Shown here piece by piece: positions 24,215 to 33,165 of a stretch of DNA of 64,000 bases (positions are counted from its first letter, which is position 1; each line of letters begins with the position of its first letter). Below the pieces are notes generated by a model. That model had not been told where the DNA came from, ran no database searches, and saw only the letters and a program-made list of their open reading frames with translations. This DNA is from Acidobacteriota bacterium (GTDB lineage: Bacteria; Acidobacteriota; Vicinamibacteria; Vicinamibacterales; 2-12-FULL-66-21). Where the stretch lies: positions 132,044 through 196,043 of the forward strand of contig QHWT01000046.1 of the NCBI GenBank assembly GCA_003222675.1, given 5' to 3'. A program made the position numbers and the translations under genes.

Positions 24215-26400
24215 AGCGGATCACGTGTCTCCTCTCCGCGATCGCCTGTGCGGTGGCGTTTGCCGCGCCGGTCACGGCGCAGGTGCGGAACTGGCCCTCG
24301 GAGCGGCCGCCGCGGCCGCTCGCGGCGCACGACGTGAAGTTCCCGCCCTATGCGGTGAAGACGCTCACGAACGGTCTGGAAGTCATCGCGGTCTCACACC
24401 ACGAGCAGCCGGCGGTCAGTCTCCGCCTGATCGTTCGTGCCGGCGCCGCGCAGGATCCGGAGAACCGGCCGGGTCTCGCGTCGCTGTCGGCGACGCTGCT
24501 CGACCAGGGCACGACGTCCAAATCAGCGGAGCAGATCGCTGACGCGATCGACTCGATCGGCGGCGCGCTGGGAACCGGCGCGGGATCCGATCTCTCCTTT
24601 ATCAATGCGGTCGTGATGAAGGACAGCCTGAACGTGGGGCTGGACCTCGTCTCGGACCTGGCGCAGCACCCCGCGTTCGCCAGTGAAGAAATCGAACGAC
24701 AGCGGCAACAGCTGCTGTCTGGACTGCGCGTCAGCTACGACGATCCCGAGTACCTCGCAAACATGGTATTCGACAGGCTCGTCTACGGGTTTCACCCCTA
24801 CGGCAAGCCACAGACGGGCACGCCGTCAACCGTCAGCGCGATCGGCCGCGACGATCTGATCGCGTTTCACAAGAAATGGTTCGGCGCGAACAATGCGATT
24901 CTCGCGATCGTCGGCGACGTCACCCCGGAGGAAGCATTTGGGGGTGCCGAGCGCGCATTTGGCGGCTGGGTGCGCGCCCAGGTCGAAGCGGCCAGGCCGA
25001 CGGATCCGCCGCCGCCAACCCGCCGCCTGGTGATCATCGACAAGCCGGGCGCCGTGCAGACGGAAATCCGCGTCGGCCACATCGGCATCGCGCGCAGGAG
25101 CAACGACTATATGGCGCTCGATCTTGCGGTCAAGATCCTGGGCGGCGAGGGGGCGAACCGACTTCACCGCGTGCTGCGGACCGAGCGCGGGCTCACCTAT
25201 GGCGCGTCCGCCGACATGAACGGCCTCAAGCAGGCGGGGGACATCGTCGCCGAGACCAACACGCGGTCGGAGACCACCGGCGAAACGCTGCGGCTGATCG
25301 TCGACGAGTACTGGAAGCTGCTGCGCGACCGCGTGAGCGAACGCGAGCTGTCGGGTGCGCAGGATTATCTGACGGGCGCCTTTCCGCTGACGATTGAAAC
25401 GCCGAGCCAGATCGCGCTCCAGATCCTCAACGCGGTGTTCTACGGCCTCAACCTGAACGAGCTGCAGACGTATCGCGAGCGCGTGGATGCGGTCAGCGTG
25501 GACGACATACAGCGGGTCGCGCGGGAGTACCTGCACCCGGATCGCCTCACGATTGTGCTCGTTGGCGATGCCGCGTCGTTCGTGAGCCAGCTTCCGGGCG
25601 CGGGGTTCGACAAATTCGAGCGCATTCCGGCCGCCGATCTCGACCTGTCTGCCGCCGACCTCCGGCGAAAGCCCGCGACGCCCGCGGCAGTAGGCCGCGT
25701 GAAGCCGATCGCGTTCCGGACGATTGAACCACCTTCAGTTGAGCCTGAAGCAGATTCGAGCCGCGCGCTTCTGGATAAGGTCATCACAGCCAAGGGCGGC
25801 CTCAAGCGGTTGAAGGCCATTCGCACGGTGCGCGCCGAAGCGGTCGCACGCGTCAACATGGCGGGAGAGGACCGATCGATTGCGACGACGACGTCGATCG
25901 AGTACCCGGATCGATACCGTGTCGATGCGGAAACCGCGGCGGGTCCGCTGGTGCAGGTCTACGCGGAAGGGCGCTACTGGGTACGCGACGACCGTGGCGT
26001 GAACGAACCATCGCCCGAAGTTCGCGACGACATCAAGGGCAGCGTGCAGCGCGATCTGGTGCCGCTCCTGCTGCGCGCCGCGGCCGGCAAGGTGCGCGTG
26101 CGCGAAGAGGCGATCGAAAATCCCGAGCAGGCGGCGCTCGCGTTCCACGCCGACGACATGGCGCCCGTGACGCTCGTCATCAGCCGCTCGAGCGGTCTGG
26201 TGCTCCGACAGCAATACCGCCCGGCTGCCACCGAGGGACTCGCTGTGGACGAGTACTCCGACTACCGCAGCGTCGACGGCCTGCAGGTTCCCTTCAAGGC
26301 AATCGTCCGGCGTCCGGGCGCGCCGCTGCTCGAGCGCGTCATCAGGAAGCTCGAGTACAACGTCGCGCTGCCGCCCGGCCTCTTCACGCGCCCGAGCTGA
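24211..26400 (+). CDS. Non-catalytic M16 family protein with a C-terminal lipoprotein-like domain
   Basis: The 729-residue protein has a signal peptide (1-24), an M16 module (about 45-460) and an extra domain (about 500-729). Where active M16 proteins have HFLEH, this one reads LASLSATLLDQG, so zinc ligands are missing, as in the non-catalytic partner of heterodimeric processing peptidases. The C-terminal part (EYPDRYRVDAETAAGPLVQV and VDEYSDYRSVDGLQVPFKA) resembles the LolA/LppX half-barrel fold seen in outer-membrane lipoprotein carriers; this is inference. The ATG overlaps the stop of the interrupted M16 gene. Confidence 0.85.
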   Translation: MKRITCLLSAIACAVAFAAPVTAQVRNWPSERPPRPLAAHDVKFPPYAVKTLTNGLEVIAVSHHEQPAVSLRLIVRAGAAQDPENRPGLASLSATLLDQGTTSKSAEQIADAIDSIGGALGTGAGSDLSFINAVVMKDSLNVGLDLVSDLAQHPAFASEEIERQRQQLLSGLRVSYDDPEYLANMVFDRLVYGFHPYGKPQTGTPSTVSAIGRDDLIAFHKKWFGANNAILAIVGDVTPEEAFGGAERAFGGWVRAQVEAARPTDPPPPTRRLVIIDKPGAVQTEIRVGHIGIARRSNDYMALDLAVKILGGEGANRLHRVLRTERGLTYGASADMNGLKQAGDIVAETNTRSETTGETLRLIVDEYWKLLRDRVSERELSGAQDYLTGAFPLTIETPSQIALQILNAVFYGLNLNELQTYRERVDAVSVDDIQRVAREYLHPDRLTIVLVGDAASFVSQLPGAGFDKFERIPAADLDLSAADLRRKPATPAAVGRVKPIAFRTIEPPSVEPEADSSRALLDKVITAKGGLKRLKAIRTVRAEAVARVNMAGEDRSIATTTSIEYPDRYRVDAETAAGPLVQVYAEGRYWVRDDRGVNEPSPEVRDDIKGSVQRDLVPLLLRAAAGKVRVREEAIENPEQAALAFHADDMAPVTLVISRSSGLVLRQQYRPAATEGLAVDEYSDYRSVDGLQVPFKAIVRRPGAPLLERVIRKLEYNVALPPGLFTRPS

Positions 26401-26408
26401 TCGTACCG

Positions 26409-27581
26409 TTGTCCTCGCGCCTGCGCGTGATGATCTCGTGCGGCGAGCCGTCGGGCGATCTCTATGCCGGTGCGCTTGCGGCGGAGATCAAAACCATCCA
26501 GCCGGACGCGCTCGTCAGCGGGTTTGGCGGGGATCGGCTGCAGCAGGCGGGCGGCTCTCTCGTCCACCATTTCAGTGGACTGTCGGTGACGGGGCTGACC
26601 GAAGCAGTACGCGTGCTGCCGCGCGCCTGGGGAATCTATCGCGATCTCGTGCGCTCCGCGCGTCGCGATCGACCTGACGTGTTCGTAGCCATTGATTTTC
26701 CTGACTTCAACTTCGTCCTCGCGCGCGCCATCCACAAGCTCGGCATTCCCGTCGTGTACTACATCAGCCCTCAGCTCTGGGCGTGGCGACGCGGCCGGCT
26801 GAAGACGATGAAGCGGATGGTCGATCGCGTGCTGGTGATCTTTCCCTTCGAGGCGCCGTTCTACGAGATCGCGGGCGTGCCCGTGACCTTCGTCGGGCAT
26901 CCACTCATCGAGATGACCGCGGTGGGTCAGCCGCGCGATGCCTTCATGCGCGCCCACGCCTTCGATCCCACGCAGCCGCTCGTCGGGTTGCTTCCCGGCA
27001 GCCGGCGTAACGAGCTGCGCACGATCCTGCCGGATCTCGTGCGTGCGGCCGGATTGATTGCCGCGCGCGTGCCGCAGGCACAATTCGTCGTCGCGCGGGC
27101 GCCGCACCTGCCCGAGGAGGTGTTCACGCCGCTTGCCGGCTGGCCTGCGAACGCGAGGCCTCCGGTCACCCTCGAGCACGCGGCCGACGACGCACTGGCG
27201 AGCGCCGATGTCGCGATCGTCGCATCCGGCACCGCAACCGTGCAGGCGGCGATCCACGGATGCCCGATGGTCGTCGTCTATCGTCTCGCGCCGCTGACGT
27301 ATCGGCTCGGCAAGCCATTCGTTCACGTGGATACGTATGCGATGGCGAATCTCGTGGCCGGGCGGCGCGTGGTGCCAGAGTTGATCCAGGAGTCCTTTAC
27401 GGCCGAAGCCGTTGCCGCCGACGCGCTGCGCGTGCTGACCGATCCCGCGCACGCCGCACGCGTCCGTGCCGATCTCGCCGACGTGCGCGAGCGTTTGGGC
27501 GCCGCGGGCGCAAGCCGCCGGGCTGCGGAGGAAGTGCTGGCCGTCGCGAGAGGTAAGACCGCGCGGGCCAACGAAGGTTGA
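26409..27581 (+). CDS. lpxB: Lipid-A-disaccharide synthase
   Basis: The 390-residue glycosyltransferase (family GT19) joins UDP-2,3-diacylglucosamine and lipid X. Family blocks include ISCGEPSGDLYAGALAAE, IDFPDFNF, YYISPQLWAWRRGR, VDRVLVIFPFE, FVGHPL and LLPGSRRNE. The start is uncertain: TTG at 26409 or ATG at 26430, both giving plausible termini. It follows the M16 pair by 8 bp and shares lipid A synthesis with lpxD upstream. Confidence 0.93.
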   Translation: MSSRLRVMISCGEPSGDLYAGALAAEIKTIQPDALVSGFGGDRLQQAGGSLVHHFSGLSVTGLTEAVRVLPRAWGIYRDLVRSARRDRPDVFVAIDFPDFNFVLARAIHKLGIPVVYYISPQLWAWRRGRLKTMKRMVDRVLVIFPFEAPFYEIAGVPVTFVGHPLIEMTAVGQPRDAFMRAHAFDPTQPLVGLLPGSRRNELRTILPDLVRAAGLIAARVPQAQFVVARAPHLPEEVFTPLAGWPANARPPVTLEHAADDALASADVAIVASGTATVQAAIHGCPMVVVYRLAPLTYRLGKPFVHVDTYAMANLVAGRRVVPELIQESFTAEAVAADALRVLTDPAHAARVRADLADVRERLGAAGASRRAAEEVLAVARGKTARANEG

Positions 27582-27602
27582 CGGAGGAAACGGATCTCAA
27601 AC

Positions 27603-27869
27603 ACGAAGCAACGAAGGCACCGGAGCAAACGGAGCAGTGAACGCCGAGCGCGCGCACACGCCGCTTGTGCACGTCCGCCGTGGTCCGGCCTTCGGCCGGC
27701 CGCTGGAGAACACGCGAATCTGGGAATACAAGCCACTGTCAACCGGCGTCTGGCTTGTATTCCCAGATTCGCGTGTTCTCAGCCGCGCGTAGCGCGGCAC
27801 GGCGAAGTGCTCACGCGGCGCTCCCATCACCATCTCCTTCGTTCGTCTTCGTTTTCTTCGTTGCTTCGT
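27603..27869. repeat. Nested inverted repeats in the spacer after lpxB
   Basis: The 359 bp between lpxB and the next gene holds no convincing ORF. It contains an outer pair (ACGAAGCAACGAAG at 27603-27616 against its reverse complement at 27856-27869), a CCGGCC-TTC-GGCCGG hairpin (27685-27699) and a perfect 30 bp inverted repeat (27706-27735 and 27751-27780) with a 15 bp loop. The 3' part (27840-27900) is made of degenerate CTTCGTT units. Confidence 0.9.
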
Positions 27870-27925
27870 TTCGAGGGTCCGTTCCCTTCGTGTCTAGCGT
27901 CTTCTCCGTCTCCCCCGGGCGGCTC

Positions 27926-27934
27926 TGATACACT
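27926..27934 (+). promoter_or_regulatory. Extended -10 box for the secreted-protein/matrixin operon
   Basis: TGA-TACACT (hexamer 27929-27934) lies 6 bp before the ATG at 27941. Confidence 0.5.
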
Positions 27935-27940
27935 CGCCGA

Positions 27941-28495
27941 ATGCGTCGAATCGCGCGCTCTTTCTTGCTGCTGTTCGTCACAATCCCGCTTCATGCCACC
28001 GTTCTCCTCCCGATTGAATTCCGCGAGCTCGTGACGATTGCGCCGGTCATCGTGCACGGCCAGGTCGTCGACGTGCACTCGGAGTGGGTCGATGGACGCC
28101 GTTCGGTGGAGACGTTCGTCACCGTGGAAGCTGCCGAATATCTGAAAGGGAATCTCGGCGAGCAGTTCACGTTCAAGGTGCCAGGCGGGCAGCTCGGACG
28201 GTATCGCACGGTGTTCGTCGGCGCGCCGATCTTTCAGGTCGGCGATGAGGTGGTGCTGTTCCTCAAGTCGACGGGCTCGTCGTTCCCGTTCATCATCGGT
28301 CTCAGCCAGGGCGTGTTCCGCGTCGTCACCGACACGCAAAGCGGGCGGCGCGTCGTGACACCGCCGGCCGTGATGAGCGTCGGCGGCGCGGATCCCGCGC
28401 GCGTGGTCCGTGGCGATCCCGCGCGGAAGACCGTGTCGATCGAGGTGTTCCGCGACGTTGTACGCCAGGTGTTGAGTGAAGGAGCCGCGCGATGA
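27941..28495 (+). CDS. Secreted protein of unknown function
   Basis: The 184-residue product has a signal peptide (about 1-19) and a beta-rich core. EFRELVTIAPVIVHGQVVDV and VFVGAPIFQVGDEVVLFLK suggest an OB- or lipocalin-like barrel, but no family is claimed. It overlaps the matrixin gene by 4 bp, so it could be an inhibitor, chaperone or partner of that protease. That is inference from position only. Confidence 0.65.
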   Translation: MRRIARSFLLLFVTIPLHATVLLPIEFRELVTIAPVIVHGQVVDVHSEWVDGRRSVETFVTVEAAEYLKGNLGEQFTFKVPGGQLGRYRTVFVGAPIFQVGDEVVLFLKSTGSSFPFIIGLSQGVFRVVTDTQSGRRVVTPPAVMSVGGADPARVVRGDPARKTVSIEVFRDVVRQVLSEGAAR

Positions 28496-29490
28496 GGCGC
28501 ATCGCCTCCCTTCTGGTGTGCCTCGTGTGCGTCGTGGTGTTTGGCGGTGGTGTCGAGGCGTACCTCAAGCTCGGCACGCGGGCGAACGGGCGGTCAATTT
28601 CGCTGCAGTGGAAGCAGCTTCCAATTCGCTATTTCGTGACCAACCGCAGCGTGTCCGGGGTCACGGCCACGCAGTTCCAGCAGACGATCGCGCACGCATT
28701 CTCGACGTGGGATTCTGTCGAGGGCGTGGCGCTCTCGTCGCAGTTCGCCGGATTCACGTCGGCCCCACCGCTCGATGACGACAGCGTGAGCGTCATCGGC
28801 TTCGCGAACCGCCCCAATCTCGACCGGGTGCTGGGACAGACATCTTTCACATTCGACGTGGTGACGGGCGAACTGGTCGAGTCGGACATTTTTTTCAACG
28901 CAAGCTTCCAATGGTCAGTCGCGCAAGCCGGAGAGACCGATCGCTTCGATCTCGAGTCGATTGCGCTGCACGAGATCGGCCACCTGCACGGCCTCGGTCA
29001 CTCTGGGCTGGGCGAAACGGAGCTCCGCGCCGGCGGCCGGCGCGTGCTCGGGGCGGAGGCCGTCATGTTTCCGATCGCGTTTTCGGCCGGCACGACGCTC
29101 GACCGCACGCTGCGCGCCGACGACATCGCGGGCATCAGGGATCTCTACGGCACGGACACGTCGCGGCGCGCGACGGGCAGCATCAGCGGCCGTGTGACGA
29201 AGAACGGCGTGGGGGTCGCCGGCGCGCACGTCGTCGCATTCAATCCATCGAACGGAAAGCTCGTTGGCGGGTTCACGCTCGATGACGACGGGAGCTTCGT
29301 GATTGCCGGCCTGGATCCGGGTCCGCAGGTGCTCCGCGCGGAACCACTGGACGACGCGGAAACCGACAGCTTTTTCGACGCGACGGTCAACGTCGACGTG
29401 AACTTCAAGCCGGCATTCTCCACGCGGCTCATCGTGGTCCCGATTGGTGGAACGGCTCGCAATGTCGAAATCAAAGTGGTGCCGAAGTGA
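28492..29490 (+). CDS. Secreted matrixin-type metalloprotease
   Basis: The 332-residue protein has a signal peptide (about 1-23), a metzincin domain with HEIGHLHGLGHS (zinc motif HExxHxxGxxH, about residues 162-173) and a Met-turn VMFPIAF. A C-terminal carboxypeptidase-regulatory-like Ig fold follows (about 225-332; GSISGRVTKNGVGVAGAHV). Matrixins cleave extracellular proteins; the target is unknown. There is no obvious cysteine-switch propeptide. It sits in a three-gene operon with 4 bp overlaps on both sides. Confidence 0.85.
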   Translation: MRRIASLLVCLVCVVVFGGGVEAYLKLGTRANGRSISLQWKQLPIRYFVTNRSVSGVTATQFQQTIAHAFSTWDSVEGVALSSQFAGFTSAPPLDDDSVSVIGFANRPNLDRVLGQTSFTFDVVTGELVESDIFFNASFQWSVAQAGETDRFDLESIALHEIGHLHGLGHSGLGETELRAGGRRVLGAEAVMFPIAFSAGTTLDRTLRADDIAGIRDLYGTDTSRRATGSISGRVTKNGVGVAGAHVVAFNPSNGKLVGGFTLDDDGSFVIAGLDPGPQVLRAEPLDDAETDSFFDATVNVDVNFKPAFSTRLIVVPIGGTARNVEIKVVPK

Positions 29491-30161
29491 GCCGGCCGGC
29501 GATCGCGATCTGCGCGGCCATGCTGGTCGTCCCCTCGATCGCGCGAGCGCAGCTGGTCGGCCGCGACCTGCCGCGCATGGGCACGTTCGAGATCAGCGGC
29601 GGCGCGCTCTGGTCGGGCGGCTACAGCTTCGAAACGGCGCTTGCGAACGAAACGAGAAATCCTACGACCGGCACCGCTCCGCTGACGCTTTTTCAGGGAA
29701 AGCCGCGCCTCGATACAGCCACCGGCGCGGAAGCGCATCTCGGGATGTACCTGGGACGCCGCGTATCGATCGAGGGAGGCGTGCAGTTCTCCCGTCCATC
29801 ATTGACCGTGCGCACCTCCGCCGACTTCGAAAATGCCCCCGAGACCACAGCGGCAAGTCCGATCACGCAGTATGTCATTGATGGATCGCTGCTCTATCAG
29901 TTCCGCAGCGGACGCCTGGGGCCGTTCGTGTCGGTGGGCGCGGGCTACCTCCGGCAGATTCTCGAAAACAACTCGATCGTTGAAACGGGCAATGAGATCC
30001 ACGGCGGAGGAGGTGTGAAGTACTGGTTTGGCGGCGGGCGACGATTCGGATTCCGCGCCGAAGCGCGCGTCTCGTCGCGCAGCGGCGGCGTCAGCCTCGA
30101 TGCATTGGCCAAGCGTCGCCTGGTTCCTGCCGTCAGCGCGGGATTGGTGTATCTCTTCTAG
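29487..30161 (+). CDS. Outer-membrane beta-barrel-like protein, unknown function
   Basis: The 224-residue protein has a signal peptide (about 1-22) and alternating beta strands with a terminal aromatic (GLVYLF), typical of 8-strand outer-membrane barrels. Glycine-rich strands such as LGPFVSVGAGYLRQIL and IHGGGGVKYWFGGG support this. It begins at a GTG overlapping the matrixin stop and ends exactly where a heptad array starts. Confidence 0.7.
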   Translation: MSRPAIAICAAMLVVPSIARAQLVGRDLPRMGTFEISGGALWSGGYSFETALANETRNPTTGTAPLTLFQGKPRLDTATGAEAHLGMYLGRRVSIEGGVQFSRPSLTVRTSADFENAPETTAASPITQYVIDGSLLYQFRSGRLGPFVSVGAGYLRQILENNSIVETGNEIHGGGGVKYWFGGGRRFGFRAEARVSSRSGGVSLDALAKRRLVPAVSAGLVYLF

Positions 30162-30275
30162 TTGCCAGTTGCCAGTTGCCAGTTGCCAGTTGCCAGTTGC
30201 CGGTGTTGACGGTTGTCGGATGCCGGTTGTCGGGAAACCCCGAGCCTTTCCGTCCTCCGACCTCCGTCAACCGTC
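30160..30275 (+). repeat. TTGCCAG and GTTGACG heptads between convergent genes
   Basis: Five tandem AGTTGCC units start at the stop codon of the barrel gene (about 30160-30199), followed by degenerate GGTTGTCGG and CCTCCGTCAACCGTCC units, the latter inverse to GGTTGACGG. No ORF is supported here. Confidence 0.85.
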
Positions 30276-30276
30276 C

Positions 30277-30534
30277 TCAGATCTTGGTATTCAGCGTCGC
30301 ATCGTCAGCGGGCATGACGGCATCGTCGGGCCCTTCCTTCCCTTCGACGCGCGCCCGCTCCGGCGTCACCGTCGCGCCTCCCTGCGGACGGCCGCCGCCG
30401 AGCCCGCCATTGCTGATGGTCGTCGCATCGGAGACGCGCGTGTTCTCGACGCGCGTCGGATCGTCGGAGAACGGTCTCCGTTCGACCGCCTGTTCCTGAT
30501 CGCGCGGATCGGAGAGGTGCTTGGGGTCGGTCAT
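30277..30534 (-). CDS. Small hydrophilic protein, unknown function
   Basis: The 85-residue product is Asp/Arg/Gly-rich, without hydrophobic segments, and probably disordered (VENTRVSDATTISNGGLGGG). No family is recognised. It lies 5 bp behind a similar low-complexity gene on the same strand. The Shine-Dalgarno is weak, so confidence is limited. Confidence 0.5.
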   Translation of the reverse strand: MTDPKHLSDPRDQEQAVERRPFSDDPTRVENTRVSDATTISNGGLGGGRPQGGATVTPERARVEGKEGPDDAVMPADDATLNTKI

Positions 30535-30539
30535 GATCG

Positions 30540-30758
30540 TTACCCGGCGTGGGTGCCGTCTTTACGATCGCCGCGCTCCGGCACCTGCTCCTGATTCTCC
30601 ATCTCTTCACCGAGCGGCCGGTTCGTGATGCCGCCGCCCTCCGACGTGCCCTCGCCCCATTCCGAGCGACGGGTCGTATCGGTATTGGCGACGGTGTCGC
30701 GATCCCCTTCCGCCTTTTCCATGTTCGACGAACGGGTCGGTGTGTCCTTTTCTGCCAT
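30540..30758 (-). CDS. Small acidic hydrophilic protein, unknown function
   Basis: The 72-residue product is rich in Glu, Asp, Thr and Gly and looks disordered, like small stress-linked hydrophilic proteins. A strong GAGGAGG site precedes the ATG, so it is probably translated. It and the next small gene form a two-gene unit divergent from the osmoprotectant transporter, which hints at an osmotic or desiccation role, but only by position. Confidence 0.6.
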   Translation of the reverse strand: MAEKDTPTRSSNMEKAEGDRDTVANTDTTRRSEWGEGTSEGGGITNRPLGEEMENQEQVPERGDRKDGTHAG

Positions 30759-30823
30759 TCCGCCTCCTCACCGGGCAGAGTGCATACCGCATACCGCCAA
30801 CCGTCAACCACCAACCGTACCAG

Positions 30824-30832
30824 TGATACAGT
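30824..30832 (+). promoter_or_regulatory. Extended -10 box for the osmoprotectant transporter
   Basis: TGA-TACAGT (hexamer 30827-30832) lies 8 bp before the ATG at 30841. The 30 bp before it are degenerate CCGTCAACC repeats. Confidence 0.5.
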
Positions 30833-30840
30833 CCTGCTCG

Positions 30841-31608
30841 ATGGAAACGTCCGCGGCGATTGAATTGCGTGGCGTTCACTTATCGCGCGGCGCGGCCGGG
30901 AGCGTGCTGCGTGGGGTGAACCTCTCGATTTGCTCGGGAGAAACGGTCGCGCTCGTCGGGCGGAGCGGCGCGGGCAAGAGCACGATCCTCAAGCTGATCA
31001 ACGGCCTGCTGACGGCTGACGCGGGTCACGTGATCGTGGACGGACGCGACACACGTGAGTGGAACGCATACGAATTGCGGCGCCGCATCGGTTACGTGCT
31101 GCAGGATGTCGGTCTCTTTCCGCACATGACGGTCGCAACGAACGTCGGCGTCGTGCCGCGGCTGCTCGGATGGGATCCGGCGCGCATCGACGCGCGCGTC
31201 GACGAGGTTCTTGCGCTCGTCGGCCTGCCGGCGGGTGTCTTCGCGACACGATGGCCGCACGAGCTCTCGGGTGGACAACGCCAGCGCGTCGGCGTCGCCC
31301 GCGCGCTCGCGGCCGACCCGCCCGTCCTGTTGATGGACGAGCCCTTCGGCGCGCTCGATCCCGTCACGCGCGCGGAGCTCCATCGCGAGTTCCGCCGCAT
31401 CCAGGCAGAGGTTCGGAAGACCGTCGTGATCGTCACGCACGACATGGGGGAGGCGTTTGCACTCGGCTCGCGCGTCGGCGTACTCGCGGACGGTGCGATC
31501 GCGGAGATCGCATCGCCGGCGCGCCTCGCGCGATCGATGGACCCGCGCGTCCGGCCGCTGCTTGAACCGCTGTTCGAGGCCGGCGCACTCGTCGGACGCG
31601 AGGCGTGA
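30841..31608 (+). CDS. Osmoprotectant (glycine betaine/choline-type) ABC transporter ATP-binding protein
   Basis: The 255-residue ATPase has Walker A GRSGAGKST, signature LSGGQRQRVGVARAL, Walker B VLLMDEPFGALD and the switch His in VTHDMGE. It resembles OpuCA/YehX ATPases but has no C-terminal CBS domains. It powers the fused permease/binding protein encoded next, with a 4 bp overlap (GTGA). Confidence 0.88.
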   Translation: METSAAIELRGVHLSRGAAGSVLRGVNLSICSGETVALVGRSGAGKSTILKLINGLLTADAGHVIVDGRDTREWNAYELRRRIGYVLQDVGLFPHMTVATNVGVVPRLLGWDPARIDARVDEVLALVGLPAGVFATRWPHELSGGQRQRVGVARALAADPPVLLMDEPFGALDPVTRAELHREFRRIQAEVRKTVVIVTHDMGEAFALGSRVGVLADGAIAEIASPARLARSMDPRVRPLLEPLFEAGALVGREA

Positions 31609-33158
31609 CGCTCGTCCAGTTCCTGGCGGGGCACCGCGCCGAGTTCTTCGGCCTGCTCATGCAGCACATCGTGCTCGTCGGTGCGTCCACGGCGGTCGCC
31701 GTTCTCATCGGCGTGCCGACCGGCATCCTGGCGGCGCGACGGCCGCGTGTCGGCGCGCCCATCGTCTGGCTCGCAAACGTCGTCCAGACGATTCCGAGCC
31801 TCGCGATGTTCGGATTCCTTCTGCCGCTGCCGCTCGTTGGCGGCCTCGGTGCGCGCGTGGCGATCCTCGTCCTCATTCTTTATGCATTGCTGCCAATCGT
31901 CAGGACCACCGCGGCGGGACTTCGCGGGCTCGATCCGGCGCTCATCGAAGCGGGCACGGCGCTCGGCCTGACGCCGCGTCAGCTGCTCTGGCAGGTCGAA
32001 CTGCCGCTGGCGCTGCCGGCGATCGTCGCCGGCATCAGGGTTGCGGCGGTGATCGGCGTCGGCACGGCGACGATTGCGGCGGCGGTCGGCGCCGGGGGCC
32101 TGGGTGAATACATCTTCCGCGGTCTGTCGATGGTCGATCCCACGGTGATCCTCGCCGGCGCGGTGCCGGCGGCAGTGCTCGCGCTCACGGCCGACGGATT
32201 GCTGCTGTGGATCGAACGCGCCTTCGGACGGCGCGGGAACCGGCGCGTGCCGCGCGCGGTGCCGGCAGCGGTTGCCATCACGAGCATCCTGTTGATCGTC
32301 GTGGCGGCGACCACCGCGTCGCGCCGGACCGGCCCGGTGATCAGAATCGGATCGAAGAATTTCACCGAGCAGATCGTGCTCGGCGAGATCATCGCGCAGG
32401 CGATCGAGCGCAACGCGCACGTCACGGTCGAGCGCCGCTTGAACCTTGGCGGTACGTTCATCTGCGACAAGGCGATCAGGGCAGGAGACATCGACGTCTA
32501 CGTCGAATACACGGGCACCGCCGATACGGCGATCTTCAAGGAGCAGGTGGACACCGATCCCGCCCGCGTGTTCGCCCGCGTGCGCGAGCATTACGCGGAC
32601 GCGGGCCTGACGCTGCTGGCGCCGCTCGGGTTCGAGAATACCTTCGCGATTCTCGTGCGCGGCGACGATGCGCGTCGGCTCGGGCTGAAGACGATCGACG
32701 ACGCCCGGTCCGCCGCGCGATCGTGGCAGGCGGGCTTCGGGTACGAGTTCCTGCAGCGCGCTGACGGCTATCCAGGGCTTGCCAATCGCTACGGTCTTCG
32801 ATTCGGGTCACCCCCCCGCGCGATGGACCTGTCGCTGATCTATCGCGCTCTGGCCCGCCGGCAAGTGGATCTCATCGCAGGCGATGCGACCAGTGGCCTC
32901 ATTTCCGCGTACGACCTCGTGATGCTCGAGGACAACCGCCGGTACTTTCCTCCCTATGATGCGGCTGCCGTGGCGCGAAGCGCCACGCTGTTGCGCTATC
33001 CGGAAGTCAGGTTGGCGCTGGAAGGGCTCTCGGGACGGATCAGCATGGGGGACATGCGTCAGATGAATCGTGCCGTAGACGCCGGACACGACGATCCGGC
33101 CGCGGTGGCGAGGGCGTTTCTCGCGCGGCTTGAACGGGGACGTCAGAGTAAAGGATGA
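31605..33158 (+). CDS. Osmoprotectant ABC transporter: permease fused to substrate-binding protein
   Basis: The 517-residue protein combines an inner-membrane permease (about 15-215; the EAG-like loop is [20 protein letters not shown]) with an OpuAC-type binding domain (about 255-517; [31 protein letters not shown]). In OpuC- or Yeh-type systems these are separate proteins. The linker contains a further membrane helix ([20 protein letters not shown]), which places the binding domain in the periplasm. The substrate could be glycine betaine, choline or a related compound. Confidence 0.88.
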   Translation: MTLVQFLAGHRAEFFGLLMQHIVLVGASTAVAVLIGVPTGILAARRPRVGAPIVWLANVVQTIPSLAMFGFLLPLPLVGGLGARVAILVLILYALLPIVRTTAAGLRGLDPALIEAGTALGLTPRQLLWQVELPLALPAIVAGIRVAAVIGVGTATIAAAVGAGGLGEYIFRGLSMVDPTVILAGAVPAAVLALTADGLLLWIERAFGRRGNRRVPRAVPAAVAITSILLIVVAATTASRRTGPVIRIGSKNFTEQIVLGEIIAQAIERNAHVTVERRLNLGGTFICDKAIRAGDIDVYVEYTGTADTAIFKEQVDTDPARVFARVREHYADAGLTLLAPLGFENTFAILVRGDDARRLGLKTIDDARSAARSWQAGFGYEFLQRADGYPGLANRYGLRFGSPPRAMDLSLIYRALARRQVDLIAGDATSGLISAYDLVMLEDNRRYFPPYDAAAVARSATLLRYPEVRLALEGLSGRISMGDMRQMNRAVDAGHDDPAAVARAFLARLERGRQSKG

Positions 33159-33165
33159 TCAGCAG

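Noticed and set aside
27706..27780. Insertion sequence ends
   Set aside because: Only 15 bp separate the arms, so no transposase can lie between; a small non-autonomous element remains possible.
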